A DNA stretch of 64,000 nt from Cystobacter fuscus. Its GTDB lineage: Bacteria; Myxococcota; Myxococcia; Myxococcales; Myxococcaceae. The notes beneath the pieces are model-generated. The model was given only the letters and a program-made list of their open reading frames with translations. It was not told the origin of the DNA and did no database searches. Numbering within the stretch: the first letter of the stretch is position 1; every line of letters starts with the position of its first letter. The translations under genes were made by a program, and so were the position numbers. This document shows positions 9,801 to 18,332 of this stretch, one piece after another. The stretch lies in the NCBI RefSeq assembly GCF_002305875.1, contig NZ_CP022098.1, positions 3,844,001 to 3,908,000 on the forward strand, written 5' to 3'.

Positions 9801-10911
9801 CGTCCGTGCCAGGGATCGTGCGGGTAACGAGAGTGTCAATGCCACGAAGTACGAGTGGACGGTCAACAAGGGCCTGCCGGTTGCCAAGCTCACCCCGGTT
9901 TCGGGGGCGGACAATCCGACCAATGCCACGACCGCGGTCTTCCGGCTGGAGGTGGAACCTCGCCTGCCCCAGAACTCGGTCAAGTTCTACTACGTCATCA
10001 ACAACCCGACCGTGACCGATCTGAAGGAGTTCCGCGAGGTGCTGCCAGACGGGTCGACGACGGATGGCTCTCACGCCGTCAACATCTCCATCGACGTCTC
10101 CAGCTACTCGGAGAGGATGACCATCCGTGCCGTGGCCTTGGATGAAACGCGGAAGATCCAGACGCCGCGCGATCTCCAGCAGTCCTATGAGTGGAATATC
10201 GATCGGACGCCTCCGTCCGTCGAGATCGTGAGTGGGCCCAACACGTGGGAGCGTGTGCCGGCGGTCCGCTTCGAGTTCCTGGCGCCGGGGGAAAGCGAGG
10301 TCCGAGGCTTCCGTTGCGAGGTGAGCGACTGTGTCTCGCCTCCCACGGGGACCCGGGACTGCACCGGCACGAGGAGCGGGGCCCGAGCGGTCTTCCAACT
10401 CCAGGAGGGCGTGAGAGAGGGACGCAACTGCGTCAGCGTGCGGGCCCTGGATATGGCTGACAACGAGAGTGTCAAGCCAGCCCATTACGAGTGGCAGTTG
10501 GATACGAAGGCACCCGAGGCGCCCAGCATCGACGCGCCCCAGGGGTCATTGAGGGTGACCACGCGGCTTCCCTCGGTGGAGGGCAGCGCCGAACCCAACG
10601 TCAAGGTGCTGCTGCTGCTCGACGACGGCACGACTCCGGCTGCCGAGGCCACGGCGAATGCTCAAGGCCGCTGGGTGGCCTATTTCGGCCAGGCCGTTGC
10701 AGACGGTTCGCACAACCTGAAGGCCATTGCCAGGGACCAGGCGGGAAACGACAGCGCCGAGGGCGAGGTCGTCACCCTGTTGGTGGATGGCAGATCGGTG
10801 GCGCGTGTCGTGGGGGGTGGGTTGAGCTGCGCCAGTACTGGTGGTGGCGGTTCATGGCTCGCTCTGTTGGCGTTGGCGGCATTGCGCGCGGGACGGCGCC
10901 GATCCAGGTGA
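6805..10911 (+). CDS. giant secreted Ig-like repeat protein with Gly-rich region and MYXO-CTERM-like tail
   Basis: 1368 residues from the ATG at 6805, chosen because it begins a clean signal peptide (about 22 residues, cleavage near AAA|ER). About residues 230-450 are very rich in Gly (GGGGG runs, GGGGGSNGGSGGIGG). The C-terminal two thirds are tandem Ig-like or bacterial adhesin modules with recurring WxxDxxPP and RAxDxAGN motifs. The end has a Cys-Ala-Ser-Thr-Gly-rich segment, a hydrophobic helix and an Arg-rich tip, like MYXO-CTERM sorting signals. The architecture resembles proteins labelled AgmC in myxobacteria, but I cannot confirm this. It is probably anchored at the cell surface. Confidence 0.85.
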   Translation: MRMLKPLLALLVLGVATPAAAERDTFFLGEGIDGSRTVEAGATIRVNTYAGVKQNLARDAKVIPIGDVENDNFLSPAGFRKGQLVLVLQTQTEDPGDTTTIDLDSPTPGERKEGRWELARLSAKVDPSESQLTLESGLIQSYEADRTQVVSVPEFVSLRIKGTGTIQALPWHEGGKKRGGVIAFLVQNTLINDGVISASGAGFRGGRDSGILTCLVQNEPANRGEGLGADYDDDQNHNPRLANAGGGGGCVGSNSTVGFSGGGGGSNGGSGGIGGNTASTTSAGGSAKGGEGGAKLDRELHPGRLILGGGGGTGHEGSGGGRGGGAVFIRAGSLVGNGSIVANGQNATSSNGKGGGGGGGGGTIYLRVASNIDCLNSLEAKGGDGGGTSNAGTEYLGPGGGGGGGYILLQAVGNQCVTRVTHGTAGTATINGGSSSAHGAQPGDDGILATPLRPEALQDPGSVTSLSISDSVVAGGSLFVKSTTPTITINAPKGRKVWLSIGGGDLVGPLTDLIDGGIYRSDILNLSRATTYRVSARTEYQGLWGQPSAELVFTVDDKGPAAGFDPTPPAHTNSTSASFFFTFRPDSSIDTFDTVSFQYSLTGGNSWINTDKDVTITDLTPNRDHTLYVRALDLAGNPGTSASHTWNIDTYPPRIASVTQPTDGALLGISSNPPAFAGKVEKSTDKVDVYVDNEPVANNRSVTGTDWSYSGSALTPGAHQVQVIVRDLAGNTKMSSPVYFSMDLEAPTVTIQSPVGDSLVRPTPLVVSGTTERGSTVTLTLKMGTTEVPLAVRTALADSNGNWRYETSATLADGRYTVAATATDPATNTGAPSGGINFIVDQVPPETTLTGCPANGYANASSLSFGYSATDANPTGMTYACAANVNATTQSVNCDQAYAGYTADGTYTWLVRATDAASNTDLSPAFCRWVWDRTPPSDVSITNNPKPVTNEDYGIFAFSATDETSGLANYRCSTDGVIYTDCFSPHVYPTPETKGYVLYVRARDRAGNESVNATKYEWTVNKGLPVAKLTPVSGADNPTNATTAVFRLEVEPRLPQNSVKFYYVINNPTVTDLKEFREVLPDGSTTDGSHAVNISIDVSSYSERMTIRAVALDETRKIQTPRDLQQSYEWNIDRTPPSVEIVSGPNTWERVPAVRFEFLAPGESEVRGFRCEVSDCVSPPTGTRDCTGTRSGARAVFQLQEGVREGRNCVSVRALDMADNESVKPAHYEWQLDTKAPEAPSIDAPQGSLRVTTRLPSVEGSAEPNVKVLLLLDDGTTPAAEATANAQGRWVAYFGQAVADGSHNLKAIARDQAGNDSAEGEVVTLLVDGRSVARVVGGGLSCASTGGGGSWLALLALAALRAGRRRSR

Positions 10912-11002
10912 GCCGGGGCGTGCATTGATTTTGAACGGATATGCCAGGTGGGTCTGGTTCTCGCCCTCCTGGTGACATGAAAAACGTAGGGAGGCAACAC
11001 AG

Positions 11003-14000
11003 ATGGGAAGTATGGGTTTGCAGAGGTGGGTACGGCTGGGGTTGGCCGCATATACGCTCGGCCATGGGGTGGCATGGGCCATGCCCGAACACGTGCCTCC
11101 GGACACACGACACACCCTGGAACTGACCTGGCCGCTGGCCGCCGGTTCCACCGATGTCGAGGTCACAACCGATGAGGACCTCGAAGTGGGGACCTGGCTG
11201 CTGGTCCAGCCTGGCGGCGAGGGGCCGTGGCGGTTGACTCGGATAGAGGGGAGCGAGGGCTGGGGGCTCAAGCTGAGCCACTCCCTGGACGGCTTCCCGC
11301 TGTCCTCAAGACCGCAGGTGAGCGTGCTCAGACCCCAGGAGCAGGCCACGCTCCACGCGGCATGGCGGGAGGCCGCGCCGCAAGCTGGCACGCGGGGCGT
11401 GCTGGACATCAAGGGCAAGGCCACCCCGGGCGACTGGGCCGTCATCTTCGTTGACGGATTGGAGGTCGCTCGAGTTCAGGCGGACAGCCAGGGCCGGATC
11501 TCGGAAGCCGTGTCGGTTCAGCCTGGCTCCACCAGTTCCCAGGTGCAGTGGGTGACCAGATCCACGTCGGGTTGGGAACTGGGCACACTCGCTCCGCCAT
11601 CGGAGCCGGTGGTGCTCGAGCCACTCAACAACAGCTATACCAACGACACGACACCGCTGTTCCGTGGCACTGCGGATCCAGGCGTCACGGTGTTCCTCTC
11701 CATCAGCGGGACGACAGTGGGTACCACCACTGCGGATGCTTCCGGCAACTGGACGGTGTCGGTGGACAGGACGTTGGCCAACAACGTCTATCCCGTCTCC
11801 GTCAGGGCGCGCTCGGGTTCTGGCGAACTCAGCACTGCGAAGGTCGTCACCGTCGTGGTCGACTCCGATCCCCCTGTCACCCGATTCTCCAGCATACCGT
11901 TGCCCTACCATGGCTCTTCCAGCTACAGCTTCAGGTTCACGGTGAACGACTACGGGTTCTCCGAGTGCAGCTATGACGGCGGCAGCTTCCAGCCCTGCAC
12001 GTCTCCGTATGAAGTCAACAACATGACGGAGGGGCCCCACTCGCTGACCGTGCGCTCCACGGACCGGGCGAACAACGTGGAGGTGAATCCGCCCACGCAT
12101 CAGTGGTTCGTGGATCTCACCCCCCCCGGTATCCGGATCACCGCGGGGCCACCGCGCTGGACGAACCTCGCTGGCGCCGTCTTCGCGTTCGAATCGACCG
12201 AGGAGCCAGTCACGTTCGAGTGCAGGTTCGATGCGGAGCCTCCGTCCACCTGTGTGTCTGGAAGGAATCTGGGGTTCTACGAAGGGCCCCATACCTTCCA
12301 GGTGCGCGCGAAGGATCGTGCCAACCTGTACAGTGAGTGGTCGACTCCCCTCGAGTGGACTGCGGACTTCCATGCACCGGCGGTCGCGGTGCTAGAGCAG
12401 CCCTCGTCTGGCGTCCTGTTGGGGGGGACGGGCACTCCCACCTTCTCCGGCACCGCGGAGGCTCTTGGAACGGTGACCATCCTCGCCAATGAACAGGAGA
12501 TCGGGGTCGCGCAGGTGGATGCTGCTGGCCATTGGTCGTTCACCCCCAGCACCGGTCTGGCGACCAACGAATACAAGGTGAGTGTCATCGCCAGGGATCA
12601 GGCGGGCAATGCCAGCGAGCCGAGTGTTCCCATCTCGCTCCGCGTGGACGTCGACCCGCCCGACACCTCGATTGTCAGTGGTCCCGATGGGGACACACAG
12701 GAGGCCGCTCCTCGTTTCTCATTCTCAGCGACCGAGTCCAATGTCACCTACGAGTGCAGCGTTGGGGAGGAGCCATTCGGTTCATGCGAGGCCCTCACGC
12801 AGGGGACGCGCTCCTTCGAGCCGGGCGAGTACACCCTGCGGGTCCGTGCGCGCGATGAGGCGGCCAACGTGGATGATTCACCCGCCACGCGGCTGTGGTT
12901 CTACAGACTCAATGAGGGAAGTGGTGGTGGCGTGTTGGGCTGCTCGGCTTCTGGTGCCACCTCGTTGCTGCCCCTGGTTTCGCTGCTGGCCTTGTTGAAG
13001 CGGCGCCGGTCGCGCTCCTCCTCCCTGGAGGGAATGGGTGGATGGGGGCTGATGGCGTCGCTGCTGGTGTTGCTGGCGGGCTCAGCGCGTGCGCAGGGCT
13101 TCGACTTGCAGCAGTACAAGCCGGCTCCGGGCTCCAAGGATGTGCTGGGGGTGTACAGCGCCCAGGTGGCTCCGGGCCTGGGGCTGCACGCGGGTCTCTC
13201 GGTGGGCTACGCCCAGAACCCGCTGGTCTTGCGGAGGATGAGCGATGGCCAGTTCGTCCAAAGCATCGTGTCCAGCCAGATCACCGCCGATGTGTTCGCA
13301 TCCCTTTCCTTCCTCGAGCATTTCGAACTGGGGCTGGCGCTTCCCGTGACCAGCCAGAGCGGGCCGACGGGCGGAGACCTCGCGGTCTTCATTCCCCCGA
13401 ACGCCACGGGCACGGGTGTGGGAGACTTGCGGCTGGTGCCCAAGGCGGTGCTCCCCCTCGGGGCGCTGAGCCTGGGCGTGGCCGCGGTCGTGTCGCTCCC
13501 CACCGCCAACAGCCAGAGCTTCCTGGGCGCGGGGGGCGTGGGGGTGCAGCCCATGGTCTTGGCCCAGTGGGCCGCCAGCGAGCGGTTTCGCGTGCTAGCC
13601 AATGTGGGAGGCCGGTTTCAGCCCACCCGGCAGCTTCCGCTGCTCGGCATGAGCGTGGGCAATGAGCTGTCCTATGCGCTGGGCGCGAACTGGTCGCCGG
13701 GCGGCGCCGACTCCAAGTTGTTCGTGCAGGGCAGCCTGGAAGGCGCCATGGGGCTCGACAGCGCGCGGTCCACCGCCAATCCCTTGGAGTTGCTGGCCGC
13801 CGTGGGCTACTCGTTCCCGGGCAATGTGGCTGTCCGGTTGGGCGGGGGCCCTGGCCTCTCCAGCGGTTACGGCACCCCCAACTTCCGGCTCTTCGCCGGT
13901 CTCTCCTGGAGTTCCTCCGAGAGCAAGCCGAAGAAGGTGGAGCGGATCGACGTGAAGCCGGCCACGGTGGTGCTGGCCGAGGCGGGCCAGAGCGTTTCCC

Positions 14001-14689
14001 TGGAGCCCCAGGCGTTCACCGCCAAGGACGAGCCAGTGGGCAATGCGAGATTCGCGTTCTCCTCCAGCGCGGGGCAGATCGCCACCGTGGACGACACCGG
14101 CAAGGTGACGGCGGTGAAGAGTGGCTCGGCCACCATCACCACCAAGTCTGGCGAGGTGAGCGCCACGACGCCCGTGGAGATCTCCATCCCCTCGGAGATC
14201 GTCCTGACGGGCACGTCCGTGAGCCTCATGGCCCTGGGCTCGGAAACGACGCTCACGGCCGAGGTGAAGGATGACGCGGGCCGGTCCGTGCAGGGGCCGA
14301 AGCTGGAGTTCGCGAGCGCGAACCCCAACGTGGTGGCGGTGGAGGGCAACCGGCTGAAGGCCAAGGGAGAGGGCACCACGACCGTGACGGTCACCTCCGG
14401 CCCGCTCAAGCAGACCGCCGAGGTCACCGTGATACAGGTGGCATCGGTGGACGTCGAGATCGTGCCGGCCACGCTGAAGGTGGGCGGGAGCGCGCAAATC
14501 AAGGTGACCGCCAAGGGGAGCAATGGCGCCATCCTCCAGGGCGTGCCATTCACCTACACCACCAGCGATGAGAAGGTCGCCACCGTGGATGCGAACGGCA
14601 AGGTGACGGTGGTGAAGGCGGGGGCCGTCACCCTCAAGGCCGAGGGTTGGAGAAAGAGCGGCGAGAAGAAGCTCACCATCAAGAAGTAG
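11003..14689 (+). CDS. composite envelope protein: Ig-like region, internal MYXO-CTERM-like tail, internal signal peptide, barrel, BIG2 repeats
   Basis: 1228 residues in one open frame with a GGGAGG ribosome site. Residues 1-26 are a signal peptide, and residues about 190-640 are Ig-like repeats. Cys647 starts a GCSASG motif, a hydrophobic helix and an Arg/Ser-rich run, just like the end of a sorted surface protein. At residues 678-697 a second signal peptide follows (ending SARA|QG). After that come a barrel similar to the one at 4278 and three BIG2-like domains starting about residue 978. An in-frame ATG at 13052 is preceded by GGGGG, so the second half may also be made independently. The BIG2 part closely matches the gene at 26575. 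Confidence 0.82.
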   Translation: MGSMGLQRWVRLGLAAYTLGHGVAWAMPEHVPPDTRHTLELTWPLAAGSTDVEVTTDEDLEVGTWLLVQPGGEGPWRLTRIEGSEGWGLKLSHSLDGFPLSSRPQVSVLRPQEQATLHAAWREAAPQAGTRGVLDIKGKATPGDWAVIFVDGLEVARVQADSQGRISEAVSVQPGSTSSQVQWVTRSTSGWELGTLAPPSEPVVLEPLNNSYTNDTTPLFRGTADPGVTVFLSISGTTVGTTTADASGNWTVSVDRTLANNVYPVSVRARSGSGELSTAKVVTVVVDSDPPVTRFSSIPLPYHGSSSYSFRFTVNDYGFSECSYDGGSFQPCTSPYEVNNMTEGPHSLTVRSTDRANNVEVNPPTHQWFVDLTPPGIRITAGPPRWTNLAGAVFAFESTEEPVTFECRFDAEPPSTCVSGRNLGFYEGPHTFQVRAKDRANLYSEWSTPLEWTADFHAPAVAVLEQPSSGVLLGGTGTPTFSGTAEALGTVTILANEQEIGVAQVDAAGHWSFTPSTGLATNEYKVSVIARDQAGNASEPSVPISLRVDVDPPDTSIVSGPDGDTQEAAPRFSFSATESNVTYECSVGEEPFGSCEALTQGTRSFEPGEYTLRVRARDEAANVDDSPATRLWFYRLNEGSGGGVLGCSASGATSLLPLVSLLALLKRRRSRSSSLEGMGGWGLMASLLVLLAGSARAQGFDLQQYKPAPGSKDVLGVYSAQVAPGLGLHAGLSVGYAQNPLVLRRMSDGQFVQSIVSSQITADVFASLSFLEHFELGLALPVTSQSGPTGGDLAVFIPPNATGTGVGDLRLVPKAVLPLGALSLGVAAVVSLPTANSQSFLGAGGVGVQPMVLAQWAASERFRVLANVGGRFQPTRQLPLLGMSVGNELSYALGANWSPGGADSKLFVQGSLEGAMGLDSARSTANPLELLAAVGYSFPGNVAVRLGGGPGLSSGYGTPNFRLFAGLSWSSSESKPKKVERIDVKPATVVLAEAGQSVSLEPQAFTAKDEPVGNARFAFSSSAGQIATVDDTGKVTAVKSGSATITTKSGEVSATTPVEISIPSEIVLTGTSVSLMALGSETTLTAEVKDDAGRSVQGPKLEFASANPNVVAVEGNRLKAKGEGTTTVTVTSGPLKQTAEVTVIQVASVDVEIVPATLKVGGSAQIKVTAKGSNGAILQGVPFTYTTSDEKVATVDANGKVTVVKAGAVTLKAEGWRKSGEKKLTIKK
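13052..14689 (+). other. possible internally initiated second polypeptide (barrel + BIG2)
   Basis: Inside the 1228-residue frame, the ATG at 13052 (or 13034) begins a typical signal peptide, hydrophobic then SARA|QG. GGGGG lies a few bases before 13052, and GGAGGG lies very close to 13034. The segment from here alone would be a complete exported barrel-BIG2 protein. Whether it is translated separately, or released from the long precursor by sorting and signal peptidases, cannot be decided from sequence. Confidence 0.4.
13936..14686 (+). repeat. BIG2-domain block, copy A of a dispersed duplication
   Basis: This block encodes KVERIDVKP through LTIKK and aligns end to end with 26638-27405. At least 60 consecutive bases are identical (14152-14211 with 26862-26921), and another 39-base identical run follows shortly after. 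Identity this long at the DNA level suggests recent duplication or gene conversion. Confidence 0.85.
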
Positions 14690-14850
14690 ACGATGGGCCA
14701 GCGGGCGCGGCGGGAGGAACCCGCTGCGGGCGCCGTGCTGGTGCTGTCAGGACCCAGGGGCTTCCCGGTGCTCGCCTTCGAGTTCCAGTGGAGCCCCTCT
14801 CTTTTGGACCTCCACGCCCTTGGTTCAAGGGCCCAACTCCGGATGTGCTC

Positions 14851-16995
14851 ATGATCGCGCTGGCCTCTCTTCCCGGCAGTACGTCGGTGTTTCGCTTCGA
14901 GGTGTCTGGCTGTGCAGCGGAGCTGCGCGTGGTGCGCTTCTCCGGGCACGAGGGGTTGTCGAACCTCTACGAGTTCCAGCTCGAGCTGGTCTGCGAGGAT
15001 CAGGCCCTGAACTTCTCGGATGTCGTGGGGAAGACGGCGCTGCTGTCCGTGGGCGGCGAGGTGCCGTCCCGCCTCGTCCACGGTATCGTCTCGCGCTTCG
15101 AACAGGTGGGCGGAAGGCCGCGCTACGGCCTCTACCAGGCCACCCTGGTGCCCCTGGCCTGGCGCCTCAAGCACCGCCACGGCAGCCGCATCTTCCAGGA
15201 AATCCCCACGCCGGACATTCTCAAGAAGGTCCTGGACGCGGCGGGGATGCTCGGTGACCAGTACGAGCTGCGGTTGAGCAACAGCTACGAGCCACGCAAC
15301 TACTGCGTGCAGTACCGGGAATCGGACTGGGCCTTCCTCTGCCGGCTCATGGAGGAGGACGGCCTCTTCTATTTCTTCGAGCACCAGGAGGACAAACACC
15401 TGCTCGTCATCGGGGACAGCCCGGGTGCCTGCAAGCCCATCCAGGGCAACGAGACCGTCCTCTTCCGCCAGCGGGACGGGCTCGCCTCGGACGTGGACTT
15501 CGTGTCGAGCTTCCGCTTCGCGGAGGAGATCCAGCCCGGCCAGGTGAGCCTGCGCGACTTCAACTTCAAGAAGCCGGACCTGCCCATGGAAGTGCAGCAT
15601 GGGGCCGAGCAGGACAAGGATCTCGAGGTGTACGAGTACCCGGGCGAGTACCAGGACCCGGGCCGGGGCTCGTCCGCCAAGGGGGCGACGCTGGCGAGGC
15701 TCCGGCTGGAGGAGTTGCAGGCCTCCCGCAAGCTGGGACAGGGCGAGAGCGACTGCGAGCGCCTGCTCCCGGGCTGTTTCTTCTCGTTGTCCGAGCACCC
15801 CCGTGGGGATTTCAACACGCGCTACCTGCTCACGGGGGTGAGCCATCACGGCTACCAACCGCAGGTGCTCGACGAGGAGGCTCCAGGCGGTGATTTCAGC
15901 TACTCCAACTCCTTCGCGTGCATCTCGTCGCAGGTGCCCTTCCGTCCTCCCCGTCTGACCCCCCGGCCGGTGGTCCGCGGCGTACAGACGGCCATCGTCG
16001 TGGGTCCGTCCGGAGAGGAGATCCACGTCGACGAGCATGGGCGGGTGAAGGTGCAGTTCCACTGGGATCGGGACGGGCAGCGCAACGAGAAGAGTTCGTG
16101 CTGGGTGCGAGTGAGCCAGCCCTGGGGCGGCGAGATGTGGGGCGGCATGTTCATTCCCCGCATCGGCCAGGAGGTCATCGTCGACTTCATCGAGGGTGAT
16201 CCGGACCGGCCCCTCATCACCGGGCGCGTGTACAACGGGGTGAATCCCACGCCCTATCCGCTGCCGGACGAGAAGACGAAGAGCACCTTGCGCACGAACA
16301 CGTCCCCGGGCGGTGGAGGCTTCAACGAGCTGCGCTTCGAGGACAAGAAGGGCTCCGAGCAGGTGTTCATCCACGCCCAGCGCAACATGGACGTGCACGT
16401 CAAGAACGACTCGATGGAGACCATCCTCCACGACAGGCACCAGACCATCGGCGCGCAAGGCAAGGGCGGGAAGGTGGGAGACCAGAACGAGATGGTCTAC
16501 CGGGACAAGAGCCTCAAGGTGCACCGCCACAGCCAGGAGCACATCGGCGGGGACGTGAAGCTGCTGGTGGGCGGGATCGATGGAGCGGGCAACCAGGACA
16601 TCCACATCAAGGCCAATCGCAAGGAGAAAATCGACGCGGACAGCCACCTCTCTGTGGGTGGCAAGCGCAACGAGCAGGTGGGGGACACCTGGTCGATTAC
16701 CGTCGTCAAGGATCTACAGGTACACGTGGGGAACAACCACGCGCTGGAGGCGGTCACGGAGATTCACCTGAGCGCGCCCACGGTGGTGATCGAGGCCACC
16801 CAGGGGCTGACCTTGAAGGTGGGGGGCAACTTCATCACCCTCGACCCGGCCAGCATCTCCGTGATGGGCACGGTGCTGAACCTCAACAGCGGTGGGGCGG
16901 CTCTCAAGGGCAGTGGTGTGAATGCGGCGAAGCCGGAGGCGCCCGCGGACGCGCAACCCACCCCACCGACTCCGGCCGACAGCGGGCGGCAGTGA
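14851..16995 (+). CDS. vgrG: VgrG (TssI) T6SS spike protein
   Basis: 714 residues from the ATG at 14851; upstream in-frame codons lack VgrG character. The gp27-like N-terminal part includes LYEFQLELVCED and the YCVQYRESDWAFLCRLMEEDGLFYFF motif. The gp5-like OB fold carries the conserved WVRVSQPWGG and the PRIGQEVIVDFIEGDPDRPLI signature. A long beta-helical needle follows, then a short Pro/Ala-rich tail after about residue 690 that may dock a cargo. The stop overlaps a GTG of the next gene; vgrG, the TPR-like gene and the RHS gene form one cargo operon. Confidence 0.96.
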   Translation: MIALASLPGSTSVFRFEVSGCAAELRVVRFSGHEGLSNLYEFQLELVCEDQALNFSDVVGKTALLSVGGEVPSRLVHGIVSRFEQVGGRPRYGLYQATLVPLAWRLKHRHGSRIFQEIPTPDILKKVLDAAGMLGDQYELRLSNSYEPRNYCVQYRESDWAFLCRLMEEDGLFYFFEHQEDKHLLVIGDSPGACKPIQGNETVLFRQRDGLASDVDFVSSFRFAEEIQPGQVSLRDFNFKKPDLPMEVQHGAEQDKDLEVYEYPGEYQDPGRGSSAKGATLARLRLEELQASRKLGQGESDCERLLPGCFFSLSEHPRGDFNTRYLLTGVSHHGYQPQVLDEEAPGGDFSYSNSFACISSQVPFRPPRLTPRPVVRGVQTAIVVGPSGEEIHVDEHGRVKVQFHWDRDGQRNEKSSCWVRVSQPWGGEMWGGMFIPRIGQEVIVDFIEGDPDRPLITGRVYNGVNPTPYPLPDEKTKSTLRTNTSPGGGGFNELRFEDKKGSEQVFIHAQRNMDVHVKNDSMETILHDRHQTIGAQGKGGKVGDQNEMVYRDKSLKVHRHSQEHIGGDVKLLVGGIDGAGNQDIHIKANRKEKIDADSHLSVGGKRNEQVGDTWSITVVKDLQVHVGNNHALEAVTEIHLSAPTVVIEATQGLTLKVGGNFITLDPASISVMGTVLNLNSGGAALKGSGVNAAKPEAPADAQPTPPTPADSGRQ

Positions 16996-17021
16996 ACGGG
17001 ACGCTCCAGGGGGTGAGGACG

Positions 17022-18332
17022 ATGGCGAAGAAGAACGCGGTCGAGAAACGGTTGGACCTGCTGCACGACCAGTGGACGGAGTTCGCCCAGCTTCCCGATG
17101 CACGACTGTTGCGCTGGGTGGTGGAGTCGGACGAGACCCGGATGGTGGAAGCCTTCCTGGAAAAGGAAGGGGACGAGCGCCTCGGGGAGTGTCCGGACCT
17201 CTTCCTGTCCTTCGATGAGCCCTTCGAGGAGGCGGCGAAGTACGGAGCCGCGCTGCGCGAGGCGCTGATGGCCATGGTAGAGGAGAGCCGGGCCGGACTG
17301 GAGGCGGAAGCGGAGTTGCCCCCAGGCGGGACGTGCCCACCGGCGAAGCCGGAAGCGGGCGCGGAGTCCTTCCTGGAGGCGTGCGGCTGGCTGCGGGGCC
17401 ACTACGAGAGCCTGTGCGAGCATCTGGCCGTGGTGCTGATGCCCTCGCGGGTGGTGGATGCGAAGGCCTGGCTGGAGTGGCTGCGGGGCGCGGTGGAGCA
17501 GGCCGCGTCGCCCCACGTCCGACTGGTGGTGCTGGACGACGCGCGAACGCTGACGCTGGAGCCGCTGGCCGAGCTCTTCCCGGAGAAGGTGGTGACGATC
17601 CCGGCGAAGTTGAACATGGGTGGGGCCCTGGAGGAACTGTCCCGGGAGGCGGGGAACCTGGACTCGCCCGGAGGACGATTCCGGGAACTCTTCGTGCGCA
17701 TGGCCAACGCGGCGACGAAGGGGAACGTGGCCCAGGTGCGGACGCTGGGCGGGCAGGCGGTGGCGGTGGCGTCCGAGCAGGGGCTGCACTCGCTGGCGGT
17801 GGCGGCGCACTTCGTGGTGGGAGGGACGTTGCTCGCGGTGAACCAACCGCGGGAGGCGCTCGGCCACTACCAGAAGGCCGAGGCCTCGGCGGCGGACGCG
17901 GAAGCCCGGGGGGAAGTCGAGGGCGCGCAGCTGCGGCTGAAGTCGCGTCTGGCGCAGGGGACCGCGCTGGTGTCCGCGCAGGAGCATCTCCCCGCCGCGA
18001 AGCTGTACGCGGAGACGGCGCCGTTGGCGCGCGCGCTCATGGATGCACAGATGGAGCTGGAGTGCTGGCGGATGGCGAGCTGGTGCCACGAGATGGCGAA
18101 GGAAGTGGAGCCGGCGTGGGAGCACGGCCAGCGAGCATGGCAGGTGGGCCAGGCGATGGATGCCGGGACGAGAGCGACCTCGACGCTCGCGTACGTGGGT
18201 GAAGCGCTGGTGCGCTTGAGCCACGAGCGGCAAGGGGAGCCGACGGCTCGGGAGGTGGAGTCGGACGTGGTGTCGGTCCTGGGCAAGGACTGGCGGCCGA
18301 TGGCGGCGGCTGCGGGAGGTCGACCCTCATGA
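17022..18332 (+). CDS. TPR-like protein between vgrG and PAAR-RHS, probable effector adaptor
   Basis: 436 residues from the ATG at 17022, which has GGGTGAGG 3 bases upstream; a GTG at 16992 overlapping the vgrG stop is a longer alternative. No signal peptide or membrane helix is visible. The last 200 residues consist of helical repeats resembling TPRs (ALGHYQKAEASAADAEARGE, AAKLYAETAPLARALMDAQME). Its place between spike and RHS toxin, overlapping the latter by ATGA, is where T6SS loading chaperones usually sit. It does not look like DUF4123, DUF1795 or DUF2169 adaptors, so a function as adaptor is inferred from context only. Confidence 0.7.
   Translation: MAKKNAVEKRLDLLHDQWTEFAQLPDARLLRWVVESDETRMVEAFLEKEGDERLGECPDLFLSFDEPFEEAAKYGAALREALMAMVEESRAGLEAEAELPPGGTCPPAKPEAGAESFLEACGWLRGHYESLCEHLAVVLMPSRVVDAKAWLEWLRGAVEQAASPHVRLVVLDDARTLTLEPLAELFPEKVVTIPAKLNMGGALEELSREAGNLDSPGGRFRELFVRMANAATKGNVAQVRTLGGQAVAVASEQGLHSLAVAAHFVVGGTLLAVNQPREALGHYQKAEASAADAEARGEVEGAQLRLKSRLAQGTALVSAQEHLPAAKLYAETAPLARALMDAQMELECWRMASWCHEMAKEVEPAWEHGQRAWQVGQAMDAGTRATSTLAYVGEALVRLSHERQGEPTAREVESDVVSVLGKDWRPMAAAAGGRPS

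Noticed and set aside
14690-14850. Terminator at AGCGGG...CCCGCT between the composite gene and vgrG
   Set aside because: The stem is only 6 bp with a long spacer and no T tract.
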